DNA from: Mesobacillus sp. AQ2
GTDB lineage: Bacteria; Bacillota; Bacilli; Bacillales; Cytobacillaceae
Assembly: GCF_030122805.1 (NCBI RefSeq)
Contig: NZ_CP126080.1
Location: forward strand, 2,361,001 to 2,425,000
Direction: 5' to 3'
DNA: 64,000 nt
Shown: in pieces, positions 36,289 through 47,132 of the stretch
Layout: every line of letters begins with the position of its first letter
Numbering within the stretch: position 1 is the stretch's first letter
The notes under the pieces: generated by a model
Databases searched by the model: none
Seen by the model: the letters and a program-made list of their open reading frames with translations, nothing else
Told to the model about the DNA's origin: nothing
Made by a program: the position numbers and the translations under genes

Positions 36289-36312
36289 ATTATATTAGAG
36301 GAGAGAAAACCA

Positions 36313-36687
36313 ATGAATTCACTAATTTTCAATAAGGTAAACAATGTATTCGTCCATGTAAGCAATCTGAAGGAAGCCTCCGAGTGGTACTACGATCTGC
36401 TGGGAATCCCATTTGACCCTGATAAAGTGGAATCACCCGTACATAACATTCCTGTTGATTCTGAAACAGGATTAACCCTGGATGACCATACTTTTGACCC
36501 TGGTTTTCGATTAAAGCCTTCAGAACATGTTTTGTTTAACTTGCTGGTGGATGACGTGGATGAAGCTTATGAATTTGTTATTTCAAAAGGGATTCCTGTT
36601 ATAAAAGAAATTGAGCGTATAGGGGATTTCGCCTATTTCAACTTCAAAGACCCGGATGGCAACGTCCTGATGATCTGTAATTGTTAA
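36313..36687 (+). CDS. VOC family (glyoxalase-fold) protein
   Basis: 124-residue glyoxalase-fold protein: NNVFVHVSNLKEASEWYYDL at the start, with the metal His, and FNFKDPDGNVLMICNC at the end. It begins 24 nt after the WGR/DUF4240 gene with its own GGAGAG site, so co-transcription is likely. It is distinct in sequence from the VOC gene at 14379. The Glu usual in the last strand is replaced near MICNC, so metal binding may differ. Confidence 0.8.
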   Translation: MNSLIFNKVNNVFVHVSNLKEASEWYYDLLGIPFDPDKVESPVHNIPVDSETGLTLDDHTFDPGFRLKPSEHVLFNLLVDDVDEAYEFVISKGIPVIKEIERIGDFAYFNFKDPDGNVLMICNC

Positions 36688-36781
36688 GAGGAAATGAATT
36701 TCCTCTATTACTATTATTTACCTTGATTCACCTCTTAAACTTATGGGTATAGATAGTTAATCCATTTAAGGGGTGAGAAAA

Positions 36782-36997
36782 ATGACGAAACTGAAACTGT
36801 CAAAAGATGATCTATTGGACCAAATCAAGAATAGTGATGGCAACTTAAGAATTTCGTCCATCTCCTCAACGGAAGAAGGGGAAGAACTGATCGCCCTGGC
36901 CAAACATCTGGAACTTGAAGGTAAAATCGTGCTTCTGGAATATTGTTTGGATAAAAAGCCATTGTCTGTTTCCATTAAAACTAAAAACCCAGATTAA
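36782..36997 (+). CDS. Small protein of unknown function (71 aa)
   Basis: Short soluble protein starting at ATG 36782 behind AAGGGGTG. It has a Lys-rich start (KLKLSKDDLLDQIKNSDGNL), a Ser/Thr/Glu middle and a short beta-like end. No family recognised. A strong terminator follows at 37014, supporting a real transcript. Confidence 0.6.
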   Translation: MTKLKLSKDDLLDQIKNSDGNLRISSISSTEEGEELIALAKHLELEGKIVLLEYCLDKKPLSVSIKTKNPD

Positions 36998-37013
36998 ATG
37001 TATAGAATTAAAA

Positions 37014-37046
37014 GGCGGACTACTGAAAAAGTAGTTCGTCTTTTTT
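37014..37046 (+). terminator. Terminator after small gene
   Basis: GACTACT / AGTAGTT stem with GGC/GTC arms, loop GAAAA, then TTTTTT. Confidence 0.8.
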
Positions 37047-37209
37047 GGGGTCATATGCACGTAGGAATATGCAGTAGAAAACGCTTTCTTTTGAAAATTC
37101 CCAAAATTATGATTGACTGAATATTATATCTATATTATTATCGTCCTAATAGTTTTTTCTTTCGTAAGACGAAGCGTTGAAGTGAAAAAGAAATTGGAGG
37201 GAAATGATC

Positions 37210-38397
37210 ATGTCTCAATTATTAGCTTTGGTTATTGTAGTATTCATCTTATTAGTCGGCGATTTGGTTGCTGTCAGGACAAGGGCATGGATTCCGTCCA
37301 TGTTCGTATCGGCCGTCTTGTTTCTGATTGGATACTGGACGTTTTTTCCGAAAGAGATTGTCGCCCTGGCTGGAGTGCCTTCCGCAGTAGCGGTGATGAT
37401 GATGTATTTGTTAATCACGAATATGGGCACCTTGCTTTCGATCCGCGAGTTGAAGAATCAGTGGAAAACGATTGTGATCGCCCTGTCAGGAATTTTGGGG
37501 ATCGTCGCCGTACTCTTGAGTGTGGGTACGCTGATCTTCGGATTCCAGACGATGGTTGTGGCCGTACCACCTTTAGTTGGCGGAGTGGTTTCTGCTTTGA
37601 TCATGTCTGAAGGAGCAAAAGAAGCAGGACTTGCGTCATTATCTGTATTCGCCATCGTCATTTATGTCATGCAAGGATTCGCTGGTTATCCATTGACTTC
37701 ACTAGTGTTGAAAAAAGAAGGCAAGCGACTTTTGAAGCAATATCGTGAGGGAGGCCTTGCATCCACTGAAGTGGCCGCAACTGCTGAAGTGGCACCTCCA
37801 ACGGAGCTGAAGCTTTTTAGAAGATTGCCAGAAAAATACAACACCGAATTTTTTAAGTTTTTCAGGCTTTCACTGGTCGCATATTTGGCTTACTTAACAT
37901 CCACACTTTTGGCTCCGGTCGTCTCAGTCAGCCCGTTTGTACTGGCACTGTTATTTGGTGTAATCGCAACAAGTGTTGGATTCTTAGAAAAGCAGGTTCT
38001 GCAAAAGGCAAACGGCTTTGGGATCGCTATCCTTGTTTTGATGTTATTCATTTTCGATGGACTGAAGCAGGCAACACCAGGAATGCTGCTTGAAATTCTG
38101 GTCCCGCTGATCGGTGCTATCGTCCTTGGGGTCGCCGGAATGTATATCTTCTCATTTGTTGCCGGCAAGATCTTAAAAGTAAGTAAAGAGATGGCTTTTG
38201 CCGTATCCCTTACTGCACTATATGGATTCCCGGCTGATTACATCATCACGAATGAAGTCATCAAATCACTGACAGAAGATGAAAAAGAAAGAGAAGCACT
38301 CACGAGTCACATGCTGCCACCAATGCTTGTTGGCGGATTCGTGACCGTCACAATCGTATCGGTTGTGCTTGCGGGCATCTTCGTCGGATTCTTGTAA
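37210..38397 (+). CDS. Multi-pass membrane transporter next to two M20 hydrolase genes
   Basis: 395-residue integral membrane protein with about ten or eleven hydrophobic segments arranged as two halves around a cytoplasmic loop (KKEGKRLLKQYREGG through LFRRLPEKYN). The family name is not certain; the layout resembles secondary carriers of organic anions such as GltS-type symporters. ATG 37210 is 8 nt after GGAGGG; the upstream ATG at 37204 is too close to it. The next gene starts 19 nt downstream and overlaps the third by 4 nt, so the three form an operon. It probably imports the compound that the hydrolases cleave (inference). Confidence 0.72.
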   Translation: MSQLLALVIVVFILLVGDLVAVRTRAWIPSMFVSAVLFLIGYWTFFPKEIVALAGVPSAVAVMMMYLLITNMGTLLSIRELKNQWKTIVIALSGILGIVAVLLSVGTLIFGFQTMVVAVPPLVGGVVSALIMSEGAKEAGLASLSVFAIVIYVMQGFAGYPLTSLVLKKEGKRLLKQYREGGLASTEVAATAEVAPPTELKLFRRLPEKYNTEFFKFFRLSLVAYLAYLTSTLLAPVVSVSPFVLALLFGVIATSVGFLEKQVLQKANGFGIAILVLMLFIFDGLKQATPGMLLEILVPLIGAIVLGVAGMYIFSFVAGKILKVSKEMAFAVSLTALYGFPADYIITNEVIKSLTEDEKEREALTSHMLPPMLVGGFVTVTIVSVVLAGIFVGFL

Positions 38398-38416
38398 GAA
38401 ATAGGAGGTAATTAGA

Positions 38417-39646
38417 TTGCGTGAATTAAAGGAACGGATTGAAGAGCATATTGAACAAATCAGTCAGTACACTGCAACCCCTGGCAGAGGAACGACAAGA
38501 CTGACATACAGTCAGGAGGATTTGAAATCCCGCAACTATTTAAAGGAGAAGATGAAAGAGTATGGTCTTCAGGTGCGTGAGGATGGATTCGGCAATATAT
38601 TCGGGAAACTGGAAGGACTGATTGCCGACGCACCTAGTGTGATGATTGGTTCCCATTTTGACTCTGTGCCTCACGGCGGTTCCTATGACGGACCCGCCGG
38701 AGTCGTGGCAGCGCTGGAAGTAGCAGCTCTTTTTGCTAAAAATGGCTTGAAACCCAAGTATCCTTTGGAAGTCGTAGCATTGGTGGAAGAAGAAGGTTCG
38801 AGGTTTGGCGGAGGCCTGATGGGGTCCCGTGGTATGGTTGGTCTTCTTGATGAAGAAGAATTTAAGTTGTTAAAGGACAAGAATGGAATTTCAACTGTTG
38901 AAGCCATGACCGATATTGGACTAGATCCATCGCTGCCAAAGAAACGGGACCCAAAAACAATGAAAGCCTTTCTGGAATTACATATCGAACAAGGACCTAT
39001 TTTAGAAGAAAAAGAGATTCCTATTGGCGTAGTGGAGGCCATCGTCGGCCTGACACAATTGGAGGTAACCGTAAAAGGGCAGGCAGGCCATGCAGGAACA
39101 ACGCCGATGGATCGCCGGGCTGATGCACTGGTAACGGCGAGCAAAATAATCAGCCAGCTGCCAGGGCTCTCAAATGAAGAAGGAGAAGGCACAGTCATCA
39201 CGGTTGGCCGTTTGAATGTCTATCCGAACGGTGCCAATGTCATCCCGGATCAAGTTGTATTTTCTGTGGACATTCGTTCTGGAAAGGAAGAGAATGTCCT
39301 GAACGTGATCGAAAAAACAAATAATCTTATTGCTTCCTTTACTGGAAATGGAATCGAAACCTCGGTGGAGCAGCTTTTGTATATCCAGCCGAAAGAATTA
39401 CATGCGGAAGTCCGCTCTCTTTTAAAAGAGAAAAGCAGTGAGCTAGGTATTCAGTATTGTTCGATCAACAGCGGCGCCGGCCACGATGCAATGGTGCTAT
39501 CCGATTTTACGGATGTTGGAATGCTGTTTATTCCAAGCAGGAATGGGCTCAGCCACTGTCCGGAAGAGTGGTCTGATTCAGAAGACATCGCAACGGCCGT
39601 AAAGATTTTTTACGAAACAGCAAAGACTTTAACGGAGGCGGAATGA
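38417..39646 (+). CDS. Zn-dependent M20 hydrolase, hydantoinase/carbamoylase type
   Basis: 409-residue amidase of the AmaB / N-carbamoyl-L-amino-acid hydrolase / allantoate amidohydrolase subfamily. Motifs: MIGSHFDSVPHGGSYDGPAG (metal His and bridging Asp), LVEEEGSRFGGGLMGSRGM (Glu pair), LELHIEQGPILE (His ligand) and the dimer-domain loop GQAGHAGTTPMDRRADAL. The C-terminal INSGAGHDAM carries a catalytic His. The start is TTG 38417 with AGGAGG 8 nt upstream. It should release amino acid from an N-carbamoyl or similar derivative; the exact substrate is open. Confidence 0.87.
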   Translation: MRELKERIEEHIEQISQYTATPGRGTTRLTYSQEDLKSRNYLKEKMKEYGLQVREDGFGNIFGKLEGLIADAPSVMIGSHFDSVPHGGSYDGPAGVVAALEVAALFAKNGLKPKYPLEVVALVEEEGSRFGGGLMGSRGMVGLLDEEEFKLLKDKNGISTVEAMTDIGLDPSLPKKRDPKTMKAFLELHIEQGPILEEKEIPIGVVEAIVGLTQLEVTVKGQAGHAGTTPMDRRADALVTASKIISQLPGLSNEEGEGTVITVGRLNVYPNGANVIPDQVVFSVDIRSGKEENVLNVIEKTNNLIASFTGNGIETSVEQLLYIQPKELHAEVRSLLKEKSSELGIQYCSINSGAGHDAMVLSDFTDVGMLFIPSRNGLSHCPEEWSDSEDIATAVKIFYETAKTLTEAE

Positions 39647-40824
39647 TGATTAATCAAAAATTAAAGGAAGCTTTTCATGAATATAAAGAAGAACTAACCG
39701 ATTTGCGCAGGAAGCTGCACAACGAGCCGGAGCTTTCCTGGGAAGAATACAAAACAACTGATTTTGTCTGCGCCTATCTTGATGAACTGGACATTTCCTA
39801 TCGCAGGACAGAACCTACAGGTGTGATTGCTGAAATCAAGGGCAGGAAGCCTGGAAAAACAGTCGCCTTGAGAGGGGATATGGATGCCCTTTCAGTCGAA
39901 GAATTGAATAAGGACTTGTCCTACGCTTCATGTGAAGAAGGGAAAATGCACGCATGCGGCCATGATGCCCATACGGCAATGTTGATGATTGCAGCAAAAG
40001 CACTGAATGAGATCAAGGAAGACCTTCCTGGCAATGTCCGCTTATTATTCCAGCCGGCGGAAGAAGTCGCCCAGGGTGCTAAGGCTCTCGTTGAACAAGG
40101 AGCAGTGGAAGGTGTCGACAACGTCTTCGGCATCCATATATGGTCGCAAATGCCGACCCATAAGGTCAGCTGCACACCAGGTCCATCCTTCGCTTCGGCG
40201 GATTTGTTCAAAGTTACATTTAAGGGAAAAGGCGGACACGGAGCGATGCCGCAAGCTTGCATTGATACTGCCATCGTCGCCTCATCGTTTGTGATGAATG
40301 TGCAATCAGTGGTGTCCAGAACGATTGATCCCCAGCAGGGAGCTGTGTTGACTGTCGGAAAAATGGTCGTCGGCACCCGTTTTAATGTCATCGCCGAGAA
40401 TGCCGTGATTGAGGGAACTGTACGCTGCTTTGACCCGGCTATACGTGACCACATTGAGGCGCAGCTCAGCCATTACGCAGAAAACGTCGCAGCGGTATAT
40501 GGCGCTGACGCACATGTAGAATATACTCGAGGTACGCAGGCGGTCATCAATGACGAGAGTAGCGCGCTGCTAGTACAGCAGGTGGCTGCAGAAGCATTCG
40601 GTGATGACGTCATTTTTCATGAAAAACCAACCATGGGCGGCGAAGATTTCAGCTTTTATCTTGACGAGGTGCCAGGCAGCTTTGCCCTTGTAGGCAGCGG
40701 CAATCCCGAAAAAGATACAGAGTGGGCCCACCATCATGGCAAATTCAACATCGATGAAGATGCTTTGAGTACCGGCGCAGAACTCTACGTTCAGTATGCA
40801 TGGGCTTATTTGAATAAAAACTAA
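39643..40824 (+). CDS. M20 family amidohydrolase (N-acyl-amino-acid/hippurate hydrolase-like)
   Basis: 393-residue metal-dependent amidohydrolase. Motifs: LRRKLHNEPELSWEEYKT at the start, ALRGDMDAL, MHACGHDAHTAM (Cys and His metal ligands), FQPAEEVAQGAKALVEQG (Glu pair), GKGGHGAMPQACIDT in the dimer domain and the late PTMGGEDFSFY. These are typical of the hippurate hydrolase, N-acetyldiaminopimelate and indole-acetyl-amino-acid hydrolase group. It overlaps the upstream gene by ATGA, so translation is probably coupled. With the carrier and carbamoylase it may complete amino-acid salvage. Confidence 0.88.
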   Translation: MMINQKLKEAFHEYKEELTDLRRKLHNEPELSWEEYKTTDFVCAYLDELDISYRRTEPTGVIAEIKGRKPGKTVALRGDMDALSVEELNKDLSYASCEEGKMHACGHDAHTAMLMIAAKALNEIKEDLPGNVRLLFQPAEEVAQGAKALVEQGAVEGVDNVFGIHIWSQMPTHKVSCTPGPSFASADLFKVTFKGKGGHGAMPQACIDTAIVASSFVMNVQSVVSRTIDPQQGAVLTVGKMVVGTRFNVIAENAVIEGTVRCFDPAIRDHIEAQLSHYAENVAAVYGADAHVEYTRGTQAVINDESSALLVQQVAAEAFGDDVIFHEKPTMGGEDFSFYLDEVPGSFALVGSGNPEKDTEWAHHHGKFNIDEDALSTGAELYVQYAWAYLNKN

Positions 40825-40825
40825 T

Positions 40826-40858
40826 AAAAGTGGAGAACCCTATGGGCTCTCCACTTTT
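40826..40858. terminator. Bidirectional terminator
   Basis: AAAAGTGGAGA / TCTCCACTTTT with inner CCC/GGG pairing, between convergent genes. Confidence 0.85.
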
Positions 40859-40863
40859 GCTAG

Positions 40864-41082
40864 TTACCTCTTTTTCTTTTTGCCAGGATCCGCAGCCACG
40901 GTTGGTTTCTGCTTGGATTCAAGTGCCAGGTGCACATGGTAGGTTTTCTCATTAACAGCCAGAACGCTTGTAACCTTTCCTTTGCGCCCCTTGATCCTCA
41001 GATCCTCCCCAACAGAAGGAACCTGCTGGCGGAGCTGATTCAAAAGCTCATTTCTGTTTTCGAAAAAATGGACAACAAACAT
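40864..41082 (-). CDS. Small basic protein, KOW-like hint (72 aa)
   Basis: 72 residues: an N-terminal helix (NRNELLNQLRQQVPSVGEDL), then IKGRKGKVTSVLAVNEKTYH, which resembles a short KOW or SH3-like strand pair, and a Lys-rich tail ending KKKKR. I do not recognise the family. The ribosome site upstream of the ATG is modest (AGGTGA). It faces the M20 operon through a bidirectional terminator. Confidence 0.6.
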   Translation of the reverse strand: MFVVHFFENRNELLNQLRQQVPSVGEDLRIKGRKGKVTSVLAVNEKTYHVHLALESKQKPTVAADPGKKKKR

Positions 41083-41229
41083 AGCAAATCACCTATTTTC
41101 CATAGTATTAGTTTTCCTATCACTAACATATTGGCGGGATGCTAGGTTTAGAACTGATTGGTAGGAGGAATTTTAGTAGGATTGAATTGTTGTGCAGCAG
41201 GGAAGAATTTAGTTTGAGGTAGGAGTTCG

Positions 41230-43188
<1,959 letters not shown>

Positions 43189-43196
43189 AAAACCAA

Positions 43197-43225
43197 GGGC
43201 TACTACTAAAACGGTAGCTCTTTTA
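43197..43225 (+). terminator. Terminator after GH1 gene
   Basis: GGGCTAC / GGTAGCTC stem followed by TTTTAAG. Confidence 0.65.
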
Positions 43226-43457
43226 AGTTGAAGAAATTTATTAGAAATAAAAGGAAATAAGGGGATTATGTCGAATAATACATTTTTAACAACTATAAGA
43301 AAGGTATTCGAGTGAAAATCACTTTATAGTTCTTTCATTAGCAATAATCGTCATCTTCATCGAATTATGGCTAAGGCAAATTCTTCACATACTTGAGGTC
43401 TTAGGGAATCTCATAAACTTTATTTCAATTATCCGAAACCATCCAGGAGGAAAACTA

Positions 43458-44006
43458 ATGTTTTTATACAAAATAGATGACCAATTATCATTAAAGCAGG
43501 CAGAAGTGAATGACGCAGAACGATTGTTCGAATCAACCGAAAGTGGTCGCGAATATATGAAAGAGTGGCTGCCATGGCTAGATTTTACAGTTACTGTTGA
43601 TGATACAAGGGAGTTCGTCAAGGGAACGATGTTAGGTTATGCGGAGAACAGAAGCTTGACGACAGTGATTTTATATGAAGGGGAAATAGTGGGGACAGCT
43701 GGATTTAACAGTATCAATTGGTCAAACAAAACAGCATACATTGGGTATTGGCTCGGCCATGGATACCAGGGTAAAGGGATTATGACCAGAGTGGCCAAGG
43801 GGTTGACTGACTATGCTTTTCAACATCTTAAATTGAATAAGGTTGAAATTCGGGCTGCTGAGGAAAATAAAAAGAGCAGGGGTATTCCCGAACGGTTAGG
43901 ATTTGTGAAAGAAGGAAGGATCAGGCAGGCAGAATGGTTATACGATCATTTTGTGGATCACATCGTTTATGGCGTTTTAGCTGATGAGTGGGATACCATT
44001 GAATAA
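43458..44006 (+). CDS. GNAT family N-acetyltransferase (RimL/YdaF-like)
   Basis: 182-residue acetyltransferase close to the ribosomal-protein serine acetyltransferase branch (RimL, YdaF). It begins FLYKIDDQLSLKQAEVNDAE, has GYWLGHGYQGKGIMTRVAKG as the CoA loop and NKVEIRAAEENKKSRGIPER before the C-terminal strand. The usual S in the SRAIPERLGF motif is followed by Gly here. CAGGAGG precedes the ATG. The substrate is predicted only. Confidence 0.85.
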   Translation: MFLYKIDDQLSLKQAEVNDAERLFESTESGREYMKEWLPWLDFTVTVDDTREFVKGTMLGYAENRSLTTVILYEGEIVGTAGFNSINWSNKTAYIGYWLGHGYQGKGIMTRVAKGLTDYAFQHLKLNKVEIRAAEENKKSRGIPERLGFVKEGRIRQAEWLYDHFVDHIVYGVLADEWDTIE

Positions 44007-44074
44007 AATAATCCAATTTAATAAAACACACGCCCAGGACCTCCTTGACCCTGAGCATATGCAAGAATAAATAG

Positions 44075-44856
44075 TCATAGAAGTGACTCAGCACCGTCAA
44101 TGTAAACTTCTGTCCCGGTAATGTGGGAGGACAGATCGGATGCAAGGAAGAATACGAGATCGGCTACTTGTTCAGGTTTTCCGGCATGTTCTTCCAATGG
44201 CTGGTTGCCTTCGGGATATTCGACCGGAATCTTGATTTTCTCGAGATCATCTTGCTGCGGGAATGTATTTTTGCCGATGTTGGTTTCGATAGCTCCCGGG
44301 CAGATGATGTTGACTCTGATTTTATACTGAGCCAGCTCCAGTGCTGCCATTTTGCCAAAGCCGGTCTGGCCGATTTTTGAGGTGCTGTAGGCGGACATCC
44401 CGAAATTTTTGTAAATCCTGTTCCCGTTAATGGAGCTTGTAATGATGATGCTGCCGCCATTTTTTTCATATGGGGGATGGCATACTTTACGGTTAGAAAA
44501 GTTCCCTTGAGATTTGTGTTGATTGTTTCGTCCCAATCCTCTGGTGCCAGATCCTCAATAGGGGCGATGACACCATTGATTCCTGCGTTTGCAAAGACTA
44601 TATCAACTTTTCCCCAGGCTTCTGCAACTTTATGAAAACTATTCTCAACCTCTGCAGGCTTTGAAATATTACACTCAAGGATCATTGCGGTCCCTTCGGC
44701 ATCTTCAATCAAGTCCTTCACGTTTCTGGCATTTTCCTCTTTTATATCTATCAAAGCAACTTTTGCGCCAGAGGATCCTAATTTTAGTGCAGCTGCTCTG
44801 CCGATTCCGGAGCTTGCTCCCGTTATAAAAGCGACCTTCCCATCTAATTTCCCCAC
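44075..44856 (-). pseudogene. SDR oxidoreductase gene with one-base deletion in a poly-A tract
   Basis: Short-chain dehydrogenase of about 260 residues in two frames. Frame one starts at GTG 44856 (AAGGAGG 8 nt upstream) and gives KVAFITGASSGIGRAAA, NAGINGV and KYAIPHMKK. The next frame continues with GGSIIITSSINGNRIYKN, the catalytic SAYSTSK and GTEVYIDGAESLL to 44075. The join falls at seven A on the minus strand (44460-44466); an eighth A would restore HMKKNGGSI. Everything else is well kept, so an error in the sequence is likely. Confidence 0.8.
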
Positions 44857-45067
44857 ATTTGCTTCCTCCTTCAATATATTTTGATATTTTTAACTTTGCC
44901 CATTTTATTGGAAAATAAAACAGTGTAAACTAGTAATATGGGATTCTATGATACTTTTGCCGCACAAAAACGTATGATTAGTTAGCCTCCTCAAATCTGG
45001 AGGTTTTTTCAACACTTGAAATTGTCGAATGAAATCATAAATTGTATTCTTCCAGGAGGTTGGATAG

Positions 45068-45784
45068 ATGGACAAGCAGGAACATATCATTTCGAAAATG
45101 GATGAACTATTGGGTGAAATGAGGGCGGGAAGGGCGGAAAGCGCATCATCGATTGCTCTGCCGCTTCGCCATAAGAGTTTGCCAAAGTACATTCCGATTA
45201 TCAAATTTCTGATTCTTTTGCTCTTTTTAGCAGCTGGTTTCGCTTCAGCATTCTGGTATTTCAAAGGGAATACGGGAAAGGTAGAATCAACTGTGTTTAT
45301 CGAACAAGTTCACGGACTGGCTGCATTGGCAACTGCGGAAGCACATGTGAAGACTGTCATTGAAAAGGAAGATAATGAAATATTCGGAGAGAAAATCCGC
45401 TATAATCTTCCTGGGACCAAACGTGAAATGCTGCTGATTGTTCCAGCCACTGTAATTGCTGGAGTTGATCTGGAGGCTATCGATCAAAAAGACATGAAGG
45501 TGGACGAAGAGCGAAAGGTAATAGAAATAGTTCTGCCAAAAGCAACTTTCCTCCAGGAACCTTCCATTAAAATGGATCAGGTCAGAACCTTTTCAGATGA
45601 AGGACTTTTGAGTGGGAAAATAGAGTGGGATGAAGGCTTTGATCTTGCTGCTGCTGCCCAGGAGCAAATTAAGCAGGAAGCAATGAGTTCAGGAGTCTTA
45701 CAAAAAGCTGACGAAAATGCCCAAGTCGTTTTAAAGGAGTTTTTTGGGCACCTGGGATATAAAACTGTTATAAAAGGACAGTAA
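45068..45784 (+). CDS. DUF4230 membrane-anchored protein
   Basis: 238 residues. A cytoplasmic N-terminal segment of about 43 residues (MDKQEHIISKMDELLGEMRA) precedes one membrane helix (IIKFLILLLFLAAGFASAFW). The rest is outside and matches DUF4230: LAALATAEAHVKTVIEKED, MLLIVPATVIAGVDLEAID, then VIEIVLPKATFLQEPSIKMD and a helical end. The function is unknown; the fold is band-7-like in some descriptions. Good AGGAGG site. Confidence 0.82.
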   Translation: MDKQEHIISKMDELLGEMRAGRAESASSIALPLRHKSLPKYIPIIKFLILLLFLAAGFASAFWYFKGNTGKVESTVFIEQVHGLAALATAEAHVKTVIEKEDNEIFGEKIRYNLPGTKREMLLIVPATVIAGVDLEAIDQKDMKVDEERKVIEIVLPKATFLQEPSIKMDQVRTFSDEGLLSGKIEWDEGFDLAAAAQEQIKQEAMSSGVLQKADENAQVVLKEFFGHLGYKTVIKGQ

Positions 45785-45896
45785 TATTTTTATGTAAACT
45801 GCGATTCTTTGAAAAGATTTTTCAATATTAAAAAGCGCGTTCAAAAAAATTATGCTTAACAGGGTCCAGTTTACACACTCATAAAAATATATACAA

Positions 45897-45930
45897 AACT
45901 CAGAGTCATACAATGCTCTGAGTTTTTTTG
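45897..45930. terminator. Bidirectional terminator
   Basis: AAAACTCAGAG / CTCTGAGTTTT with T-tracts on both strands, between convergent genes. Confidence 0.88.
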
Positions 45931-45942
45931 TTGTCTTAAAGA

Positions 45943-46161
45943 TTAAGGTAACAAAAAAATATCATGATACGGCGGGCTGTCGAGTTTAGACTGTTTCAAA
46001 TATCCTTCCTCCACCAACTCATCCAACCCTTTTTGAACTTCCTCTGGTTTCACTCCGAATAGATCCGCAACTTTCACGGTTGAGATTGTCATGTATTTAG
46101 GTTTTTTTGCTGATGACTGGATCATAGTCTGGACGCGATGCAGCAATTGGTTTTTATCCAT
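45943..46161 (-). CDS. Small winged-helix-like protein (72 aa)
   Basis: 72 residues that look like one winged helix-turn-helix: helix 1 (NQLLHRVQTMIQSSA), then TISTVKVADLFGVKPEEVQKGLDEL as the HTH core and LVEEGYLKQSKLDSPPYHDIF as the wing. A poor AAGGGGTAAG-type site precedes the ATG. It is divergent from the formate operon, with a 9-bp inverted repeat between the two starts; a regulatory link is possible but unproven. It could also be one of the small HTH proteins of bacilli with no known target. Confidence 0.65.
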   Translation of the reverse strand: MDKNQLLHRVQTMIQSSAKKPKYMTISTVKVADLFGVKPEEVQKGLDELVEEGYLKQSKLDSPPYHDIFLLP

Positions 46162-46198
46162 GAATCTTACCCCTTATTTTAAAATTATTGCCATGATG

Positions 46199-46234
46199 CT
46201 AAATAATTTTCCCAGTAATGTAAATATTATTTAG
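46199..46234. promoter_or_regulatory. Inverted repeat in the fdh-operon upstream region
   Basis: Perfect 9-bp inverted repeat CTAAATAAT / ATTATTTAG with an 18-bp spacer, 25 bp before the start of the formate channel gene. Candidate operator; no T-tract, so not a terminator. Confidence 0.4.
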
Positions 46235-46259
46235 GGAAATTAAAGGAGCTGAATGATCC

Positions 46260-47132
46260 ATGGCGTACCATCCACCTTACAAAATTGCACAATTGACAGC
46301 TGAACATGGACAGAAGAAAGCGAATCTTCCTTTTTCAAGTGTGCTTGTACTGGGTTTTCTCGGCGGGGCTTTCATTTCCCTTGGCTATTTGCTTGATATC
46401 CGTGTCATCGCCAGTCTTCCAGAGGAATGGGGGTCGCTTAGCTCATTGATCGGTGCGGCTGTTTTTCCTGTAGGACTCATCTTGATCATTATTGCTGGCG
46501 GGGAACTGCTGACAGGGAATATGATGGCTGTTTCGATGGCTTATTTGTCCAGAAGGATCTCTCTGGGATTACTGTTGAAGAATTGGTTTTGGATTACTTT
46601 ATTTAATTTAATTGGTGCCTTGTTTGTCGCCTACTTCTTCGGCCAGGTTGCAGAATTGACTACCTCTGGCCCTTATCTTGACAAAACGGTGGCAATCGCC
46701 GGCGGTAAGCTGGAGCATGGTTTCTTATCATCGCTCGTATCGGCAATTGGCTGCAATTGGCTGGTCGGTCTGGCTGTCTGGCTTGCATATGGCGCGGAGG
46801 ATATCGGGGGTAAAATCCTGGCGATCTGGTTTCCGATTATGGCGTTCGTCGCGATTGGTTTCCAGCACGTTGTCGCCAATATGTTCGTCATTCCAGCGGC
46901 AATCTTCTCTGGCTACTACAGCTGGAATGATTTTATTGCTAACTTTATTCCCGTATTCATTGGCAATGCGATTGGTGGTGCTGTGTTTGTCTCAGTGTTT
47001 TACTGGATTGCTTATCGCGGAACAATGGAAACCGGATCCAGGAAAGAACCGAAGCGAAGGCCAAACCAGACGGGTACTAACCGGCATGGTTTGATGAGAG
47101 CTGCAGGATTAAGGAGGCAGGGAAATGAGTGA
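46260..47132 (+). CDS. Formate/nitrite transporter family channel (FocA/NirC-like)
   Basis: 290-residue FNT-family pentameric channel for formate or a related small anion. Six membrane segments are visible. Family marks are GGAFISLGYLLDIRVI in the first helix region, AGGELLTGNMM (the omega-loop region), SAIGCNWLVGLAVWLAYGAED and the late FQHVVANMFVIP with the pore His. The C-terminal tail is basic (RKEPKRRPNQ). It overlaps the formate dehydrogenase gene by 8 nt, so it most probably supplies formate to that enzyme. AAAGGAG upstream of the ATG. Confidence 0.92.
   Translation: MAYHPPYKIAQLTAEHGQKKANLPFSSVLVLGFLGGAFISLGYLLDIRVIASLPEEWGSLSSLIGAAVFPVGLILIIIAGGELLTGNMMAVSMAYLSRRISLGLLLKNWFWITLFNLIGALFVAYFFGQVAELTTSGPYLDKTVAIAGGKLEHGFLSSLVSAIGCNWLVGLAVWLAYGAEDIGGKILAIWFPIMAFVAIGFQHVVANMFVIPAAIFSGYYSWNDFIANFIPVFIGNAIGGAVFVSVFYWIAYRGTMETGSRKEPKRRPNQTGTNRHGLMRAAGLRRQGNE

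Noticed and set aside
37113..37610. 165-codon frame overlapping the transporter start as a full gene
   Set aside because: Beyond about codon 32 it is only the shifted frame of the transporter; only the short leader part is kept as a low-confidence idea.
43268..43457. Possible small membrane-peptide remnant upstream of the GNAT gene at 43458
   Set aside because: MSNNTFLTTIRKVFE ends at a stop; a hydrophobic frame follows without a start codon, and the shift direction does not match the other breaks, so no gene is called.
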